Shown in pieces: positions 25,925 to 35,319 of a stretch of 64,000 nt of DNA (within the stretch, counting starts at the first letter, position 1; the number at the start of each line of letters is the position of its first letter). Under the pieces are notes generated by a model. It ran no database searches. It had not been told where the DNA came from and worked only from the letters and a program-made list of their open reading frames with translations. The translations under genes were made by a program, and so were the position numbers. This DNA comes from an uncultured Roseobacter sp. (GTDB taxonomy: Bacteria > Pseudomonadota > Alphaproteobacteria > Rhodobacterales > Rhodobacteraceae), in assembly GCF_947488185.1 (NCBI RefSeq), contig NZ_CANKYM010000007.1:45405-109404 (forward strand). Reading direction: 5' to 3'.

Positions 25925-27027
25925 GGGGCCGTATCCTCGCGCGCCTTCGGCACGACCACGATGTTGCCGGTGTGCTCTTTTGCGATGAAGGCGGCCTGTG
26001 CCTCGCGGAGTTGGTCGAGCCGGTATGTCGCGGCGAGCACGGGTTTGATCTCGCCCTGTTCGATGTAGCGGATCAGGTTCGGCATGACCTCGGGGGGGAT
26101 TACGGTCGACCCGGTGAAGGTCAGGTCGCGCAGATAGAGCGTGCGCAGATCAAGATCGACCATGGGGCCTGCGATAGCTCCTGAGCAGGTGTAGCGTCCT
26201 CCGCGTTCAAGGACGTCGATGAGTGTTGGCCAGTATGGACCACCGACGATATCGGCAACGACGGTGATCCGCTCTGCTCCGAGTGCCGCCCGGAGGTCCG
26301 TGGGGGCGCGTGGCAAAATCGCGTCGGGGCCAAGTTTCGCCACCTCGCCATGTTTCGCATCAGACGCCATCGCGATCACCCGCGCGCCGCGGCGTTTGGC
26401 CAGTTGCACCAACGCACCGCCCACGCCGCCTGATGCGCCGGGGACCAGCACGGTGTCGGCATGTGTCACGCTGGCACGGGTCAACATGCCCTCGGCGGTG
26501 GAATAGGAGCACGAGAACGTCGCGAGTTCAGCGTCCGTCAGGTCCGAATTGATGGCAAGAGCATTGCGCGCCGGCGTTGTTGTGTATTCAGCAAAACCAC
26601 CGTCACGCTCGGACCCGAAATAGCCGGTCTTATCAAGGTTATCGAGGTCCTCGGCGTCCCGCAGCCAACCGTCCGTAATCACCCGTTCGCCAATGCGGGA
26701 CGGATCAATATCCGCACCAACCGCAACGATTTCGCCGCAGACATCCGCGCCTTGGATGCGTGGAAATGTGATGGGGGCACCGCCCCATGTCGGGTCGTCC
26801 TCGCCGACCTCCTCAAACGCGCCACCGGTTGTGGCCTCCGTCACCGCTTTGGAATACCATCCCGATCGCGTGTTCACGTCCGTGTTGTTCAACCCGCAGG
26901 CACCCACCTTGATCAGAACTTCATCCGGAGCCGGATCAGGGCGCGGCCAAGCGCCATGCCAGATCATCTGATCCAGACCGCCGTGGCCCATGGTGACCAT
27001 GGCCCCCATTGTTGTTGGCAAGGTCAT
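25921..27027 (-). CDS. MDR-family dehydrogenase/quinone oxidoreductase-like
   Basis: A 368-aa medium-chain dehydrogenase/reductase. The Rossmann dinucleotide motif GASGGVGGALVQLAK lies around residue 170, and the N-terminal GroES-like domain has ADVCGEIVAVG. The position that holds the catalytic-zinc Cys in alcohol dehydrogenases reads ACGLNNTDV (Asn), so it is probably of the zinc-independent quinone-oxidoreductase or acyl type. It would use NAD(P)H. It overlaps the FAD/GcvT gene upstream and the enolase-superfamily gene downstream by 4 bases. Substrate unknown. Confidence 0.83.
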   Translation of the reverse strand: MTLPTTMGAMVTMGHGGLDQMIWHGAWPRPDPAPDEVLIKVGACGLNNTDVNTRSGWYSKAVTEATTGGAFEEVGEDDPTWGGAPITFPRIQGADVCGEIVAVGADIDPSRIGERVITDGWLRDAEDLDNLDKTGYFGSERDGGFAEYTTTPARNALAINSDLTDAELATFSCSYSTAEGMLTRASVTHADTVLVPGASGGVGGALVQLAKRRGARVIAMASDAKHGEVAKLGPDAILPRAPTDLRAALGAERITVVADIVGGPYWPTLIDVLERGGRYTCSGAIAGPMVDLDLRTLYLRDLTFTGSTVIPPEVMPNLIRYIEQGEIKPVLAATYRLDQLREAQAAFIAKEHTGNIVVVPKAREDTAP

Positions 27028-29474
27028 TCGGCGGCCTCTTTTGCTACATCTGTGCGCGGCAGCAGGCTTTGCGGGTCATAGGCTGGCTCACCCAGCACCT
27101 TGGCGGCGCGCGGTGCGCCGTGAATGACAACCTCAAGCGCGGTACCGGGTGCTGCGGCCTCTGGCTTGATATAGGCAAAGGCCAGAATCTTGCCGACGGT
27201 TGGGCCATAGGCGACGGAGGCAGTGGAGCCGACCACCTTGCCGTCTCGCATCACCGCTTCGCCGCCGTGGCCATCCGCAACGCCGTCGGGCTCAATTTCC
27301 AGATAGGCGCAGACCCAGGGCAGATCGGTGTTCAGGGTTTGGTCGCGTCCAAGGTAATACTTGTCGGTACGTGCGAAGCGCAGCACGTCGGCTTCGGCCA
27401 GCGTGACCTCGTTGGTGAGTTCGCCCGCCCCTTTGAAGCCTTTCTCCATCCGCATGGCGTTCATTGCGAAGGAGCCGTAGTCGGCGATGCCGTGGGCCTC
27501 ACCCGCCGTCCAAAGCGCATTGTAGACGTCCAGGCAGGCGGTCTGGGGCATATGGAATTCCCAGCCCAGCTCGCCTGCATAAGACATACGGAACGCCCAG
27601 ATTTTGTGGCCAGCCACGGTGATTTCCTGAGCAGACAACCAGCGGAACCCCGCGTTTGAAAGGTCCGCATCGGTGCAGGTCGCCAGCACGTCGCGCGCTT
27701 TTGGGCCGTTGAGTGACAGCGCGCTCCATTCAGAGGACAGGGCTGTGATCGTCACGTCCTCTTCGGCGTGGTTGTGGGCCAGATGATCCAGCAAGCGCTG
27801 CTCAAAGAACGCGGCACAGACCAGATAAAACTTGTCCTCAGCCATCCGTACGATGGTGGTTTCCAGCTCAATCCGGCCCGCGCGATTGAGCATATGGGTC
27901 AGGGTGATCGAGCCGACATTCTGCGGCATCCGGTTCGCGGTGAGGCGATCCAGCAGCGCATAGGCGTCGGGGCCAGAGACCAGCACCTTGGTAAAGGCGG
28001 TCACGTCCATGATACCGACGCTGTTGCGGACGGCTTTTACTTCGGTTGCGACCATGTCGTCGACAGGAGTGCGGTTGAAGGAATAGTGGTCTTCCTGCGG
28101 GATACCTTTGGCAAAGAAGCGCGGACGTTCAAAGCCGTAGACTTCCTCGTGCACGGCGCCTTTGGCTTTGAGCAGGTCATGAAGCGGGGAGGGTTTGATC
28201 GGCCGCCCGGCCAGCCGGTTAAAATGAGGGAAGGGGATTTCGTGGCGCAGGCAGTAGTCCTCTTCCGCCTTCACCACCTGCCAATCCTTCGTGGCATAGC
28301 TGCCAAAACGACGCGGATCATACTCGCGCATCGAGATATCCGCCGCCCCGTGCACCATCCAGCGTGCCAGTTCACGCGTCAGGCCCGGCCCCCAGCCGAT
28401 CCCAATCTGCGTGCCGCAGCAGCACCAGTAGTTGCGCACGCCGGGTGCGGGACCGATCAGCGGGTTGCCGTCGGGCGGATGGCTGATCGCGCCGTGGACC
28501 TCGCGCTGGATGCCAAGATCCGCGAAGATCGGCATGCGGTTCAGGCTTTCCTCCAGGTATGGCATGACCCGGTCATAATCCGCATCGAAGAGCCAGTTTT
28601 CATAGTCCCACGGGCAATGGTCGTGCCAGACGGAGTTCGGATTCTCTTTTTCGTAGATCCCGATCAGCCCACGCTTTTGTTCCATCCGGATGTAGCCCGA
28701 CACCTTTTTGTCGTCGCGGATCACGGGCAGTTCGGTGTCCAGAGCCTCAAACTCCGGCACGGGTTCGGTCACAAAATAATGGTGCGTCATTGAGGTCATT
28801 GGCAGTTGCAGACCAGACCATTCGCCCATCTGCCGCGCATAGGTGCCGCCTGCATTGACCACATGTTCGCAGGTGATCGTGCCTTTCTCCGTTTCGACCT
28901 GCCACTCACCGGAGGGCAACTGCGTGATGTTGGTGGCGCGGCATTGCCGGATGATCTGCACGCCTTTCTGCCGCGCTCCGGCGGCCATGGCCATCGTCAC
29001 GTTGCTGGGGTCGACGTGGCCGTCATCGGGCGTGTATAGCGCCCCAAGGACGCCGTCGAGGTTATAGAACGGGTGAAGCCTGGCGATGTCTTCGGTACCG
29101 ACAAGCGCGATATTGAACCCTAGCGACCGCCCGACCGACAGCGTGTGACGCAGCCAGTCCATCTCGTCCTCGGTATAGGCCAACCGGAAGGACCCGCAGC
29201 CGTGCCAGGTCACGGGCTGTCCGGTCTCGGACTCCAACCCACCGGAATAGAGCCCGATGTTGTAATCCACGCATTTGCCCAACCCGAAACTGGAGGTCGA
29301 ATGGGTGATCTGCCCCGCCGCGTGCCATGTGCTGCCCGAGGTCAGTTCGGCCTTCTCAAGGAGCACAGTGTCCGCGCCCCACCCTTCGTGCCCGAGGTGA
29401 TAGGCAAGGCCGACGCCCATGACGCCACCGCCAACAATGACAACGCGGGCGTGGCTGGGAAATTTATGCGCCAA
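27024..29474 (-). CDS. FAD-dependent demethylating oxidase with GcvT domain (dimethylglycine dehydrogenase-like)
   Basis: An 816-aa two-module enzyme. Residues about 8-390 form the DAO-type FAD domain (VVIVGGGVMGVGLAYHL; the covalent-flavin-region SGSTWHAAGQITH). About 390-445 is the FAO middle domain, and about 445-810 is a GcvT-like tetrahydrofolate-binding half. Relatives (dimethylglycine, sarcosine, dimethylproline oxidases) remove N-methyl groups and pass the one-carbon unit to folate. It is the first gene of the minus-strand operon and divergent from rpiR. With the Rieske enzyme across the divergence it suggests stepwise N-demethylation of a betaine. Confidence 0.9.
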   Translation of the reverse strand: MAHKFPSHARVVIVGGGVMGVGLAYHLGHEGWGADTVLLEKAELTSGSTWHAAGQITHSTSSFGLGKCVDYNIGLYSGGLESETGQPVTWHGCGSFRLAYTEDEMDWLRHTLSVGRSLGFNIALVGTEDIARLHPFYNLDGVLGALYTPDDGHVDPSNVTMAMAAGARQKGVQIIRQCRATNITQLPSGEWQVETEKGTITCEHVVNAGGTYARQMGEWSGLQLPMTSMTHHYFVTEPVPEFEALDTELPVIRDDKKVSGYIRMEQKRGLIGIYEKENPNSVWHDHCPWDYENWLFDADYDRVMPYLEESLNRMPIFADLGIQREVHGAISHPPDGNPLIGPAPGVRNYWCCCGTQIGIGWGPGLTRELARWMVHGAADISMREYDPRRFGSYATKDWQVVKAEEDYCLRHEIPFPHFNRLAGRPIKPSPLHDLLKAKGAVHEEVYGFERPRFFAKGIPQEDHYSFNRTPVDDMVATEVKAVRNSVGIMDVTAFTKVLVSGPDAYALLDRLTANRMPQNVGSITLTHMLNRAGRIELETTIVRMAEDKFYLVCAAFFEQRLLDHLAHNHAEEDVTITALSSEWSALSLNGPKARDVLATCTDADLSNAGFRWLSAQEITVAGHKIWAFRMSYAGELGWEFHMPQTACLDVYNALWTAGEAHGIADYGSFAMNAMRMEKGFKGAGELTNEVTLAEADVLRFARTDKYYLGRDQTLNTDLPWVCAYLEIEPDGVADGHGGEAVMRDGKVVGSTASVAYGPTVGKILAFAYIKPEAAAPGTALEVVIHGAPRAAKVLGEPAYDPQSLLPRTDVAKEAAE

Positions 29475-29520
29475 TGGAATGTCCTTTGATGAGTCGCTTT
29501 TTTCTCTCGACAGGCTAATC

Positions 29521-29566
29521 GGACAAAAGTACCATCGTCAATCATGAATGGGACAAATGTATCATC
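29521..29566. promoter_or_regulatory. Direct repeats between divergent operons, probable RpiR operator
   Basis: GGACAAAAGTACCATC (29521-29536) and GGACAAATGTATCATC (29551-29566) match in 13 of 16 bases with a 30-base period, about three helical turns. They straddle the rpiR start codon in the 69-base gap between the two catabolic operons, a natural place for a shared operator. Inference from spacing and position. Confidence 0.5.
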
Positions 29567-30431
29567 AACGATTCTGGAGCGGCTGGCCGGTGAGCTGTCA
29601 GAGCTGACGCCAGAGGCGCGCAAGGCGGCAACATACGTGCTGGAAAATCCGCGCGATGTTGGGGTCTCGACAGTGCGCGAGATTGCCGAGGCGGCGAATG
29701 TGAAACCGAACACCGTGGTGCGGATGGCACGGCAGGTGGGCTTTGAGGGGTACGAGGACTTCCGTGCGCCCTTCCGTGACGCCATTCGGAAAGGCGCTGC
29801 AGATTTCCCGGATCGTGCACGCTGGCTGCAGGACATTTCCAAGTCCGGCGAACTTGGTGGACTTTATGCCGACATGGTCCGTGATGTGATGGCGAATATC
29901 GAGGAGACTTTCGCCGGCATCTCCTTAGACAAGCTGAAACTGGCGGCAGAGGCGATCTGGAATGCGCGGCGGGTTTTCACGCTGGGTGTAGGTGTCAACA
30001 ATTCGGTCGCGCGGAACTTCACCTACCTCGCCTCAACCGGCATGACCGAATTCCATGCCATTCCGCGTCCCGGGTCCACGCCGGTGGATGACCTGGCCTG
30101 GGCGGATGGCCGCGATATCCTGATCGCGATCACCTGCAAACCTTATCGGTCCGAAGTGGTGGAGGCGGTGAAGATCGCACGGGAACAGGGCATGGTCATC
30201 GTGGCCTTGTCAGACAGCCCCGCCAGCCCGATCATTCGCATGGCCGACCACGGTTTCGTGGTATCGGTCGAAACCCCGCAGTTTTTCCCGTCCTCGGTCA
30301 GCATCATCGCCTTGCTGGAGACGTTGCTATCCTTCGTCATTGCCGTGGCCAGTGACGAAATCCCACAACGGGTTGAGACGTTCCATAAACGCCGCCACCA
30401 GCTTGGCCTTTATCACAGAGAGGACGGATGA
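29544..30431 (+). CDS. MurR/RpiR-family transcriptional regulator with SIS domain
   Basis: A 295-aa regulator. Residues about 10-85 are the HTH_6 DNA-binding domain (TVREIAEAANVKPNTVVRMARQVGF). About 125-260 is a SIS phosphosugar-type sensing domain (VFTLGVGVNNSVARNF, ILIAITCKPYRSEVVEAVKIA). Family members repress or activate catabolic operons in response to a pathway metabolite. Its gene is divergent from the FAD/GcvT operon and overlaps the Rieske gene by 4 bases, so it probably controls both arms and itself. Confidence 0.9.
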   Translation: MNGTNVSSTILERLAGELSELTPEARKAATYVLENPRDVGVSTVREIAEAANVKPNTVVRMARQVGFEGYEDFRAPFRDAIRKGAADFPDRARWLQDISKSGELGGLYADMVRDVMANIEETFAGISLDKLKLAAEAIWNARRVFTLGVGVNNSVARNFTYLASTGMTEFHAIPRPGSTPVDDLAWADGRDILIAITCKPYRSEVVEAVKIAREQGMVIVALSDSPASPIIRMADHGFVVSVETPQFFPSSVSIIALLETLLSFVIAVASDEIPQRVETFHKRRHQLGLYHREDG

Positions 30432-31507
30432 CCGGCCCGATCAAATCGCTCGCCGCGCGCTACTACACCGATCCTGCCGTTTTCAAACTGGAGACCGACG
30501 GCTTGCTCGCCCTGACATGGCAGTTCGGATGCCATGCATCACAGCTTGCGAAAACCGGCGACTATGCCACGTTTGAGATTGCGGGCGAAAGCCTCTTTGC
30601 GATCCGCGGGCGCGACGACAAAATCCGTGTGTTCTACAACGTCTGCCAGCACCGCGCGCATCAGTTGGTGAGCGGAACCGGCACTACGCGCGTTGTCGTT
30701 TGCCCCTATCACGCATGGACCTATGAGCTGACTGGCCAGCTGCGGGCCGGGCCAAATATCAAAGCCGTTGAGGGGTTCGACACATCCAGCATCTGCCTGA
30801 CCGAAGTGAGGGCGGAAACCTTTCTTGGCTTTGTCTTCGTGAACCTCGATCCGGATGCCGCCCCCATGGAAGACTGGTTCCCAAACGCGCGGGCCGAACT
30901 GGAAGAGTGGGTGCCAAACTGGGCCGAATTGGAACCGCTCGAATGGGTTGAGATTCCGGAGAATTGCAACTGGAAAGTTTCGGTCGAGAACTACTCAGAA
31001 TGCTATCACTGCTCCCTCAATCACCCGACTTTTGCCAATGGTGTGGTCAAGCCCGAGACCTATGACATCCAACCGCAAGGCAAATGCCTGCGCCACACGA
31101 CGGAATGTCAGGCGCTGGAGCAGATGACCTACGACATCGACTCGGGCTTTGCCCATTCCCACGAATATTCAAGCTGGTTCCTGTGGCCGATGTTCAGCTT
31201 TCAGGTCTACCCGGGCAATGTGCTGAACACCTATCACTGGCGGGCGATCGATGCAGATCACGTGGTGGTCTGGCGGGGCTGGTACTCTGTTGGGGGCATT
31301 GACGATGAGAAGGTCCGCAAGCTCGCACAGCAGGATCGGGCAACCACCGTGGAAGAGGATATCCATCTGGTCGAATCCGTCCATCGTGGTCTCAAGTCGC
31401 GTGGCTATGTACCGGGGCCATTGGTCGTGGATCCTAAGGGCGGGGTGAATTCAGAGCATCCTGTGATGCACCTGCAACGCTGGATGAAAGAGGCGATTGA
31501 TGGCTGA
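30428..31507 (+). CDS. Rieske oxygenase alpha subunit, betaine/carnitine demethylase-like
   Basis: A 359-aa ring-hydroxylating-type oxygenase. The Rieske 2Fe-2S ligands are CQH and CPYH, 15-17 residues apart (about residues 74-97). The mononuclear iron site has the ENYSECYHCSLNHP motif (about 185-198) that characterises glycine-betaine, carnitine, choline and stachydrine monooxygenases rather than aromatic dioxygenases. It probably opens catabolism of a quaternary amine by N-demethylation or C-N cleavage. No reductase partner is encoded nearby, so electrons must come from elsewhere. It is coupled to rpiR by an ATGA overlap. Confidence 0.9.
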   Translation: MTGPIKSLAARYYTDPAVFKLETDGLLALTWQFGCHASQLAKTGDYATFEIAGESLFAIRGRDDKIRVFYNVCQHRAHQLVSGTGTTRVVVCPYHAWTYELTGQLRAGPNIKAVEGFDTSSICLTEVRAETFLGFVFVNLDPDAAPMEDWFPNARAELEEWVPNWAELEPLEWVEIPENCNWKVSVENYSECYHCSLNHPTFANGVVKPETYDIQPQGKCLRHTTECQALEQMTYDIDSGFAHSHEYSSWFLWPMFSFQVYPGNVLNTYHWRAIDADHVVVWRGWYSVGGIDDEKVRKLAQQDRATTVEEDIHLVESVHRGLKSRGYVPGPLVVDPKGGVNSEHPVMHLQRWMKEAIDG

Positions 31508-32333
31508 TCTTGCAATGCCCGAAAAGTGGACGGCCGAGCAAAAACTCTTTCCCCATCAGGTTGGGTTCACTTGCCCGCCATTCGACTACGACGCGGCTCC
31601 GTCAGATTTCTTGCGCATCTGTCCTGACACCGTCGGCGTGCATGGCTGGATGCTGCATGTGCCCGACTACGTGCATGGTCTCGACCAGCGAAAAAAGAAT
31701 TTTGGCATGCTCGAAGAATTCGTCCATTGCATGTCACGAAACGGCGTCGATGTTTGCGGGCAGGTCGGCTCGAACTGGGTGCACGCGAGCGGGTTGGGGG
31801 TTGAGGGCATCCGCCAACACTGCGCTGACCTGTCCGAGAGATTTGAGACGCGCTTTCACATGGCAGGCTATGCGATGGTCGAGGCGCTGCGCGCCATGAA
31901 CGTCGAAAAGGTGGCGCTGAATGCGGCCTACCATTGGCCGGAGTGGTGGCTAGGCACGGTCGGGTTCCTGCGCGAGGCCGGGTTTGACGTGCTTTGGGCC
32001 GGAAATTTCGTCGATCAGGGCTGGTTTCCTGATCAGGAAACCGTCAACGCCAAGCGCTGGATTTTCGATGGCGAGCTGTTCGACAAAAGCTTCGCCTATG
32101 TTGCGGAAAAAGCGCCAAATGCCGATGCCTACCTCATCAACGGCATGTGCAATTTCCGATCCGGGCCGGGTGGATTGCCGCAGCGCCCCCTCCACCTCGC
32201 GCGCGATACCGAGGCCAAGCTTGGCAAGCCTGTCATCGGCCATGACACCGCCCTTTATTGGCGGATCATGAAAGATCTTGGGATTGCACCCACAACACCC
32301 CAAAGTGCGCTGTTGGAGAGCCTGCATGCATAA
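31500..32333 (+). CDS. Asp/Glu racemase superfamily protein (arylmalonate decarboxylase/maleate isomerase-like)
   Basis: A 277-aa protein; the ATG at 31500 overlaps the Rieske stop by 8 bases. The early CPDTVGVHGWMLHV segment and the late MCNFRSGPG then KPVIGHDTALYWRIM match the second catalytic-Cys region and the C-terminal helix of arylmalonate decarboxylases and maleate cis-trans isomerases. Only the second Cys site is clear. It could decarboxylate or isomerise a dicarboxylate intermediate. Family placement is by motif; the reaction is not known. Confidence 0.7.
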   Translation: MADLAMPEKWTAEQKLFPHQVGFTCPPFDYDAAPSDFLRICPDTVGVHGWMLHVPDYVHGLDQRKKNFGMLEEFVHCMSRNGVDVCGQVGSNWVHASGLGVEGIRQHCADLSERFETRFHMAGYAMVEALRAMNVEKVALNAAYHWPEWWLGTVGFLREAGFDVLWAGNFVDQGWFPDQETVNAKRWIFDGELFDKSFAYVAEKAPNADAYLINGMCNFRSGPGGLPQRPLHLARDTEAKLGKPVIGHDTALYWRIMKDLGIAPTTPQSALLESLHA

Positions 32334-33069
32334 GATCATCGCACTCTGGGCGATCCCCCGTTCCACCTCGACCGCCTTCGAATGGATGATGCGCCAACGC
32401 GGAGACCTCGACTGCCTACACGAACCGTTTGGCGAGGCATGGTATCAGGGTGAAGACCCGCTTTGGCCCCGCTTCAAAGGCGGTGAGAAAACGACCCCTG
32501 GTCTGACGATTGAAAGCGTCTGGGACGATATCCAAGCCCGCGCGGAAAAGGGGCCGGTCTTCCTCAAGGATTTTCCACACTACATCAATCACATGTGGAC
32601 GCCCGACTTCTTGGCGCATTTCACCCATGCTTTCCTGATCCGCGATCCGGCGAAGACGATTTCGAGCATGTATGACAAGTGGCCCGATTTCGATGAGCTT
32701 GAGGTTGGCTTTCCCGAGCAGCGCGCCTTGTTTGACTTACTCACCGCGTTGAACGGTGCGCCGCCGCCCGTCATCGACAGCGATGATCTGCTGGAAGACC
32801 CCGACACCATGGTCGCGGCCTTTTGCGACGCGGTTGGCCTTCCTTTCCTGCCTGAAGCGATGTCGTGGGAGCCGGGCGGCGATCCGTCGGCGCATAGTTG
32901 GTGGGATGGTGGGTCGTTCCATGCCAACCTCGCGCAGTCCACCGGCCTCACGCCACAAAAGCGGCGCTATGTCGAGGTCGCAGACGCGCCCGAGCGTGTG
33001 CGCCGTGTCTACAGACGGATGAAGCCGCATTATGACCACCTCTATCAGCATCGGATCACCCCCGCATGA
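32326..33069 (+). CDS. Sulfotransferase-like protein
   Basis: A 247-aa protein started at MHKIIALW, overlapping the upstream stop by 8 bases. The N-terminal IPRSTSTAFEWMM resembles the 5'-phosphosulfate loop, and LIRDPAKTISSMY the 3'-phosphate-binding segment of PAPS sulfotransferases. The conserved Trp-rich region (EPGGDPSAHSWWDGG) is common in a branch found next to amino-acid catabolism genes. Whether it transfers sulfate in this pathway is unknown. It sits in an unbroken run of overlapping genes. Confidence 0.78.
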   Translation: MHKIIALWAIPRSTSTAFEWMMRQRGDLDCLHEPFGEAWYQGEDPLWPRFKGGEKTTPGLTIESVWDDIQARAEKGPVFLKDFPHYINHMWTPDFLAHFTHAFLIRDPAKTISSMYDKWPDFDELEVGFPEQRALFDLLTALNGAPPPVIDSDDLLEDPDTMVAAFCDAVGLPFLPEAMSWEPGGDPSAHSWWDGGSFHANLAQSTGLTPQKRRYVEVADAPERVRRVYRRMKPHYDHLYQHRITPA

Positions 33070-34508
33070 AGGCGTATTGGCAAAACTACATCGACGGTGC
33101 CTGGGTGGATGGCAGCGCGGGGCGGATCGACGTGATCAACCCGGGAACGGGGGAAAGGCTGGCGGAACAGGCGCTTGCGGACGCTGCGGATGTGGACCGA
33201 GCAGTCATGGCGGCGCAGAGGGTGCATATGTCGGGTGCGTTGTCTGATCTGCGCCCGGTTGATCGCGGTCGCATGGTGCAGGCCATGGGGCGCTACCTGC
33301 TCGATAACATCGACGAAATTGCCCCTGTCCTCACGCTGGAACAGGGCAAACCGCTATGGGAGGCCCGGATCGAAGTCGAAGGCGCGGCCCGCTATTTCGA
33401 ATACTATGGCAATCAGGCTGAAACGGTTGAGGGCCGTTCGATCCCGCTTGGCAAGGGCTATTTCGATTTCACGACCAATGAGCCATTCGGCGTCTCGGCC
33501 CAAATCATTCCGTGGAACTACCCCGTTGAAATGACGGCACGATCTTTGTCGGCGGCCTTGGCGACCGGCAATGCCTGTGTGATCAAGACGCCGGAATTAA
33601 CCCCCCTCAGCAACGCGTGGTTCGCCCATGCCGCAGAGGCCGTGGGACTGCCGAAAGGTGCGGTCAACATCCTGTGCGGTTTTGGCAATGAGGCGGGGGC
33701 GACTTTGTCAGCGCACCCCGCGGTCAACCAGATCGTCTTTACCGGGTCGGTGCCAACCGGTGTCGCCATTGCCAGTGCAGCCGCAAAGAATGTGGTGCCT
33801 TGCGTCCTCGAACTCGGCGGGAAGTCCGCTGCGATTGTGCATGACGACGCGGATCTGGATGCATTTGAAAACGATGTTCGCTGGGGCATCTATTTCAACG
33901 CGGGACAAGTGTGTTCTGCTATGAGCCGTGTGATCGTGCACGAAAGTGTCCACGATGAACTTGTGGACCGCATGGTTGGCGTGGCGCAGTCGTTGACGGT
34001 TGGGCCCGGAATCGACCAACCTGAATTCGGCCCGACAATGGGTGCGATGGTGTCCGAGGCACAATGCAACCGCGTGGCCGATATGATTGGTGCGGCACAA
34101 GGAGAAGGGGCGCAAGTCGCGACGGGGGGCCGTAAGCTGAACATCCCCGGCGCGTTCCTTGAACCCACCATCGTGACGAACGTCGAACCCGGTATGGCAA
34201 TTGCGAACGAAGAGGTCTTTGGCCCCGTCCTGTCGGTTCTGAAATTCACATCCGACGATGACGCAATCAGGATCGCAAACGGCACGCCTTACGGTCTGGT
34301 CGGCGGCGTCTTTACCCGCGACCTCGACCGCGCGACGACCGCGGCGCGGCAGTTACGGGCCGGTCAGGTCTTCGTCAATGAATGGTATGCTGGCGGGGTG
34401 GAGACGCCGTTTGGCGGCTATGGCAAGTCGGGCTACGGGCGCGAAAAAGGCCGCGAAGCTCTCTGGAACTACGTGCAGACCAAGAACATCGCGATCAAAC
34501 TTGGATGA
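33066..34508 (+). CDS. NAD(P)-dependent aldehyde dehydrogenase
   Basis: A 480-aa aldehyde dehydrogenase of the betaine-aldehyde/succinate-semialdehyde type. Asn of the oxyanion hole lies in IIPWNYPVEM, the catalytic Glu in LELGGKSA, the nucleophile Cys in NAGQVCSAMSR, and NEEVFGPVL and TPYGLVGGVFT are typical. It oxidises an aldehyde released in the pathway to its acid. The start overlaps the sulfotransferase stop as ATGA. Confidence 0.93.
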   Translation: MKAYWQNYIDGAWVDGSAGRIDVINPGTGERLAEQALADAADVDRAVMAAQRVHMSGALSDLRPVDRGRMVQAMGRYLLDNIDEIAPVLTLEQGKPLWEARIEVEGAARYFEYYGNQAETVEGRSIPLGKGYFDFTTNEPFGVSAQIIPWNYPVEMTARSLSAALATGNACVIKTPELTPLSNAWFAHAAEAVGLPKGAVNILCGFGNEAGATLSAHPAVNQIVFTGSVPTGVAIASAAAKNVVPCVLELGGKSAAIVHDDADLDAFENDVRWGIYFNAGQVCSAMSRVIVHESVHDELVDRMVGVAQSLTVGPGIDQPEFGPTMGAMVSEAQCNRVADMIGAAQGEGAQVATGGRKLNIPGAFLEPTIVTNVEPGMAIANEEVFGPVLSVLKFTSDDDAIRIANGTPYGLVGGVFTRDLDRATTAARQLRAGQVFVNEWYAGGVETPFGGYGKSGYGREKGREALWNYVQTKNIAIKLG

Positions 34509-34548
34509 GCGCGTAGAAAATGACGCCATCAAATTGAAGGGCTAAAAC

Positions 34549-34929
34549 ATGAGTGCATTCGACGAAGATCTTTTTGTGAAGGGCTTGGAGCAGCGCAAAG
34601 CGACGCTCGGCGCGGAATATGTCGAAAAGAACCTTGCCGCAGCCGATGATTTCACGCGTCCGTTTCAAGAGGCGATGACAGCCTGGTGCTGGGGCTTTGG
34701 CTGGGGCGATGATGTCATCGACGCCAAGACACGGTCCATGATGAACCTGTCGATGATCGGGGCTTTGGGGAAAATGCATGAATGGGAAATTCACTGCAAA
34801 GGTGCGATCAACAACGGCGTCACCCAGGATGAAATCCGCGCGATCATTCATGTCATCGGGATTTACTGTGGCGTGCCGCAGGCGTTGCAGTGCTTTCGTG
34901 TTGCGCGAAAAGTGCTCGAACAGACCTAA
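34549..34929 (+). CDS. Carboxymuconolactone decarboxylase/AhpD-like protein
   Basis: A 126-aa all-helical protein of the CMD family, with the EIHCKGAINNGVTQDEI segment that aligns with the ExxxH...NNGxT core. The AhpD CxxC pair is absent, so the decarboxylase-type subgroup is more likely than a peroxidase. It is the last gene of the plus-strand catabolic arm, 40 bases after the aldehyde dehydrogenase. Role in the pathway unknown. Confidence 0.85.
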   Translation: MSAFDEDLFVKGLEQRKATLGAEYVEKNLAAADDFTRPFQEAMTAWCWGFGWGDDVIDAKTRSMMNLSMIGALGKMHEWEIHCKGAINNGVTQDEIRAIIHVIGIYCGVPQALQCFRVARKVLEQT

Positions 34930-35319
34930 CGTAAGCGCGCGGAACGATACGCGTTTGTCGACACAATGACCTGATATTCCGACGGAAAAGAGACATCCCG
35001 TGCAATTGTCATCGCCATCAGGCACAACTTAACGCATTCCCAGCCGCAGGTTGTTTCGTCCGAATCTCGACGCTCTGACTATCATGCAGCGAAAATTGGG
35101 GCCTTTGCCGGACGGATGTAGGACCTATGAATGACCGCTCTGGCGACGGGAGTTGCAGCGTAGCGGAAAATGCGCTGCACCTGCAATCAGATGCTGCGTC
35201 AGCAGTGGCCGCAGTTGCAAAAGTCCGGAAAGTCCCGCATTGCCGCCACCGATTATTGGCGCGATGAAGGTCCGGAACCGTCACCTGCGAACCCTTAGGC
35301 AGGTCTATTTTGAGACCGC
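34930..35319. other. Gene-free gap between catabolic cluster and plasmid backbone
   Basis: About 390 bases between convergent genes. I see no credible ORF and no strong hairpin-plus-T terminator; it probably contains the right end of the catabolic insertion. Confidence 0.4.
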
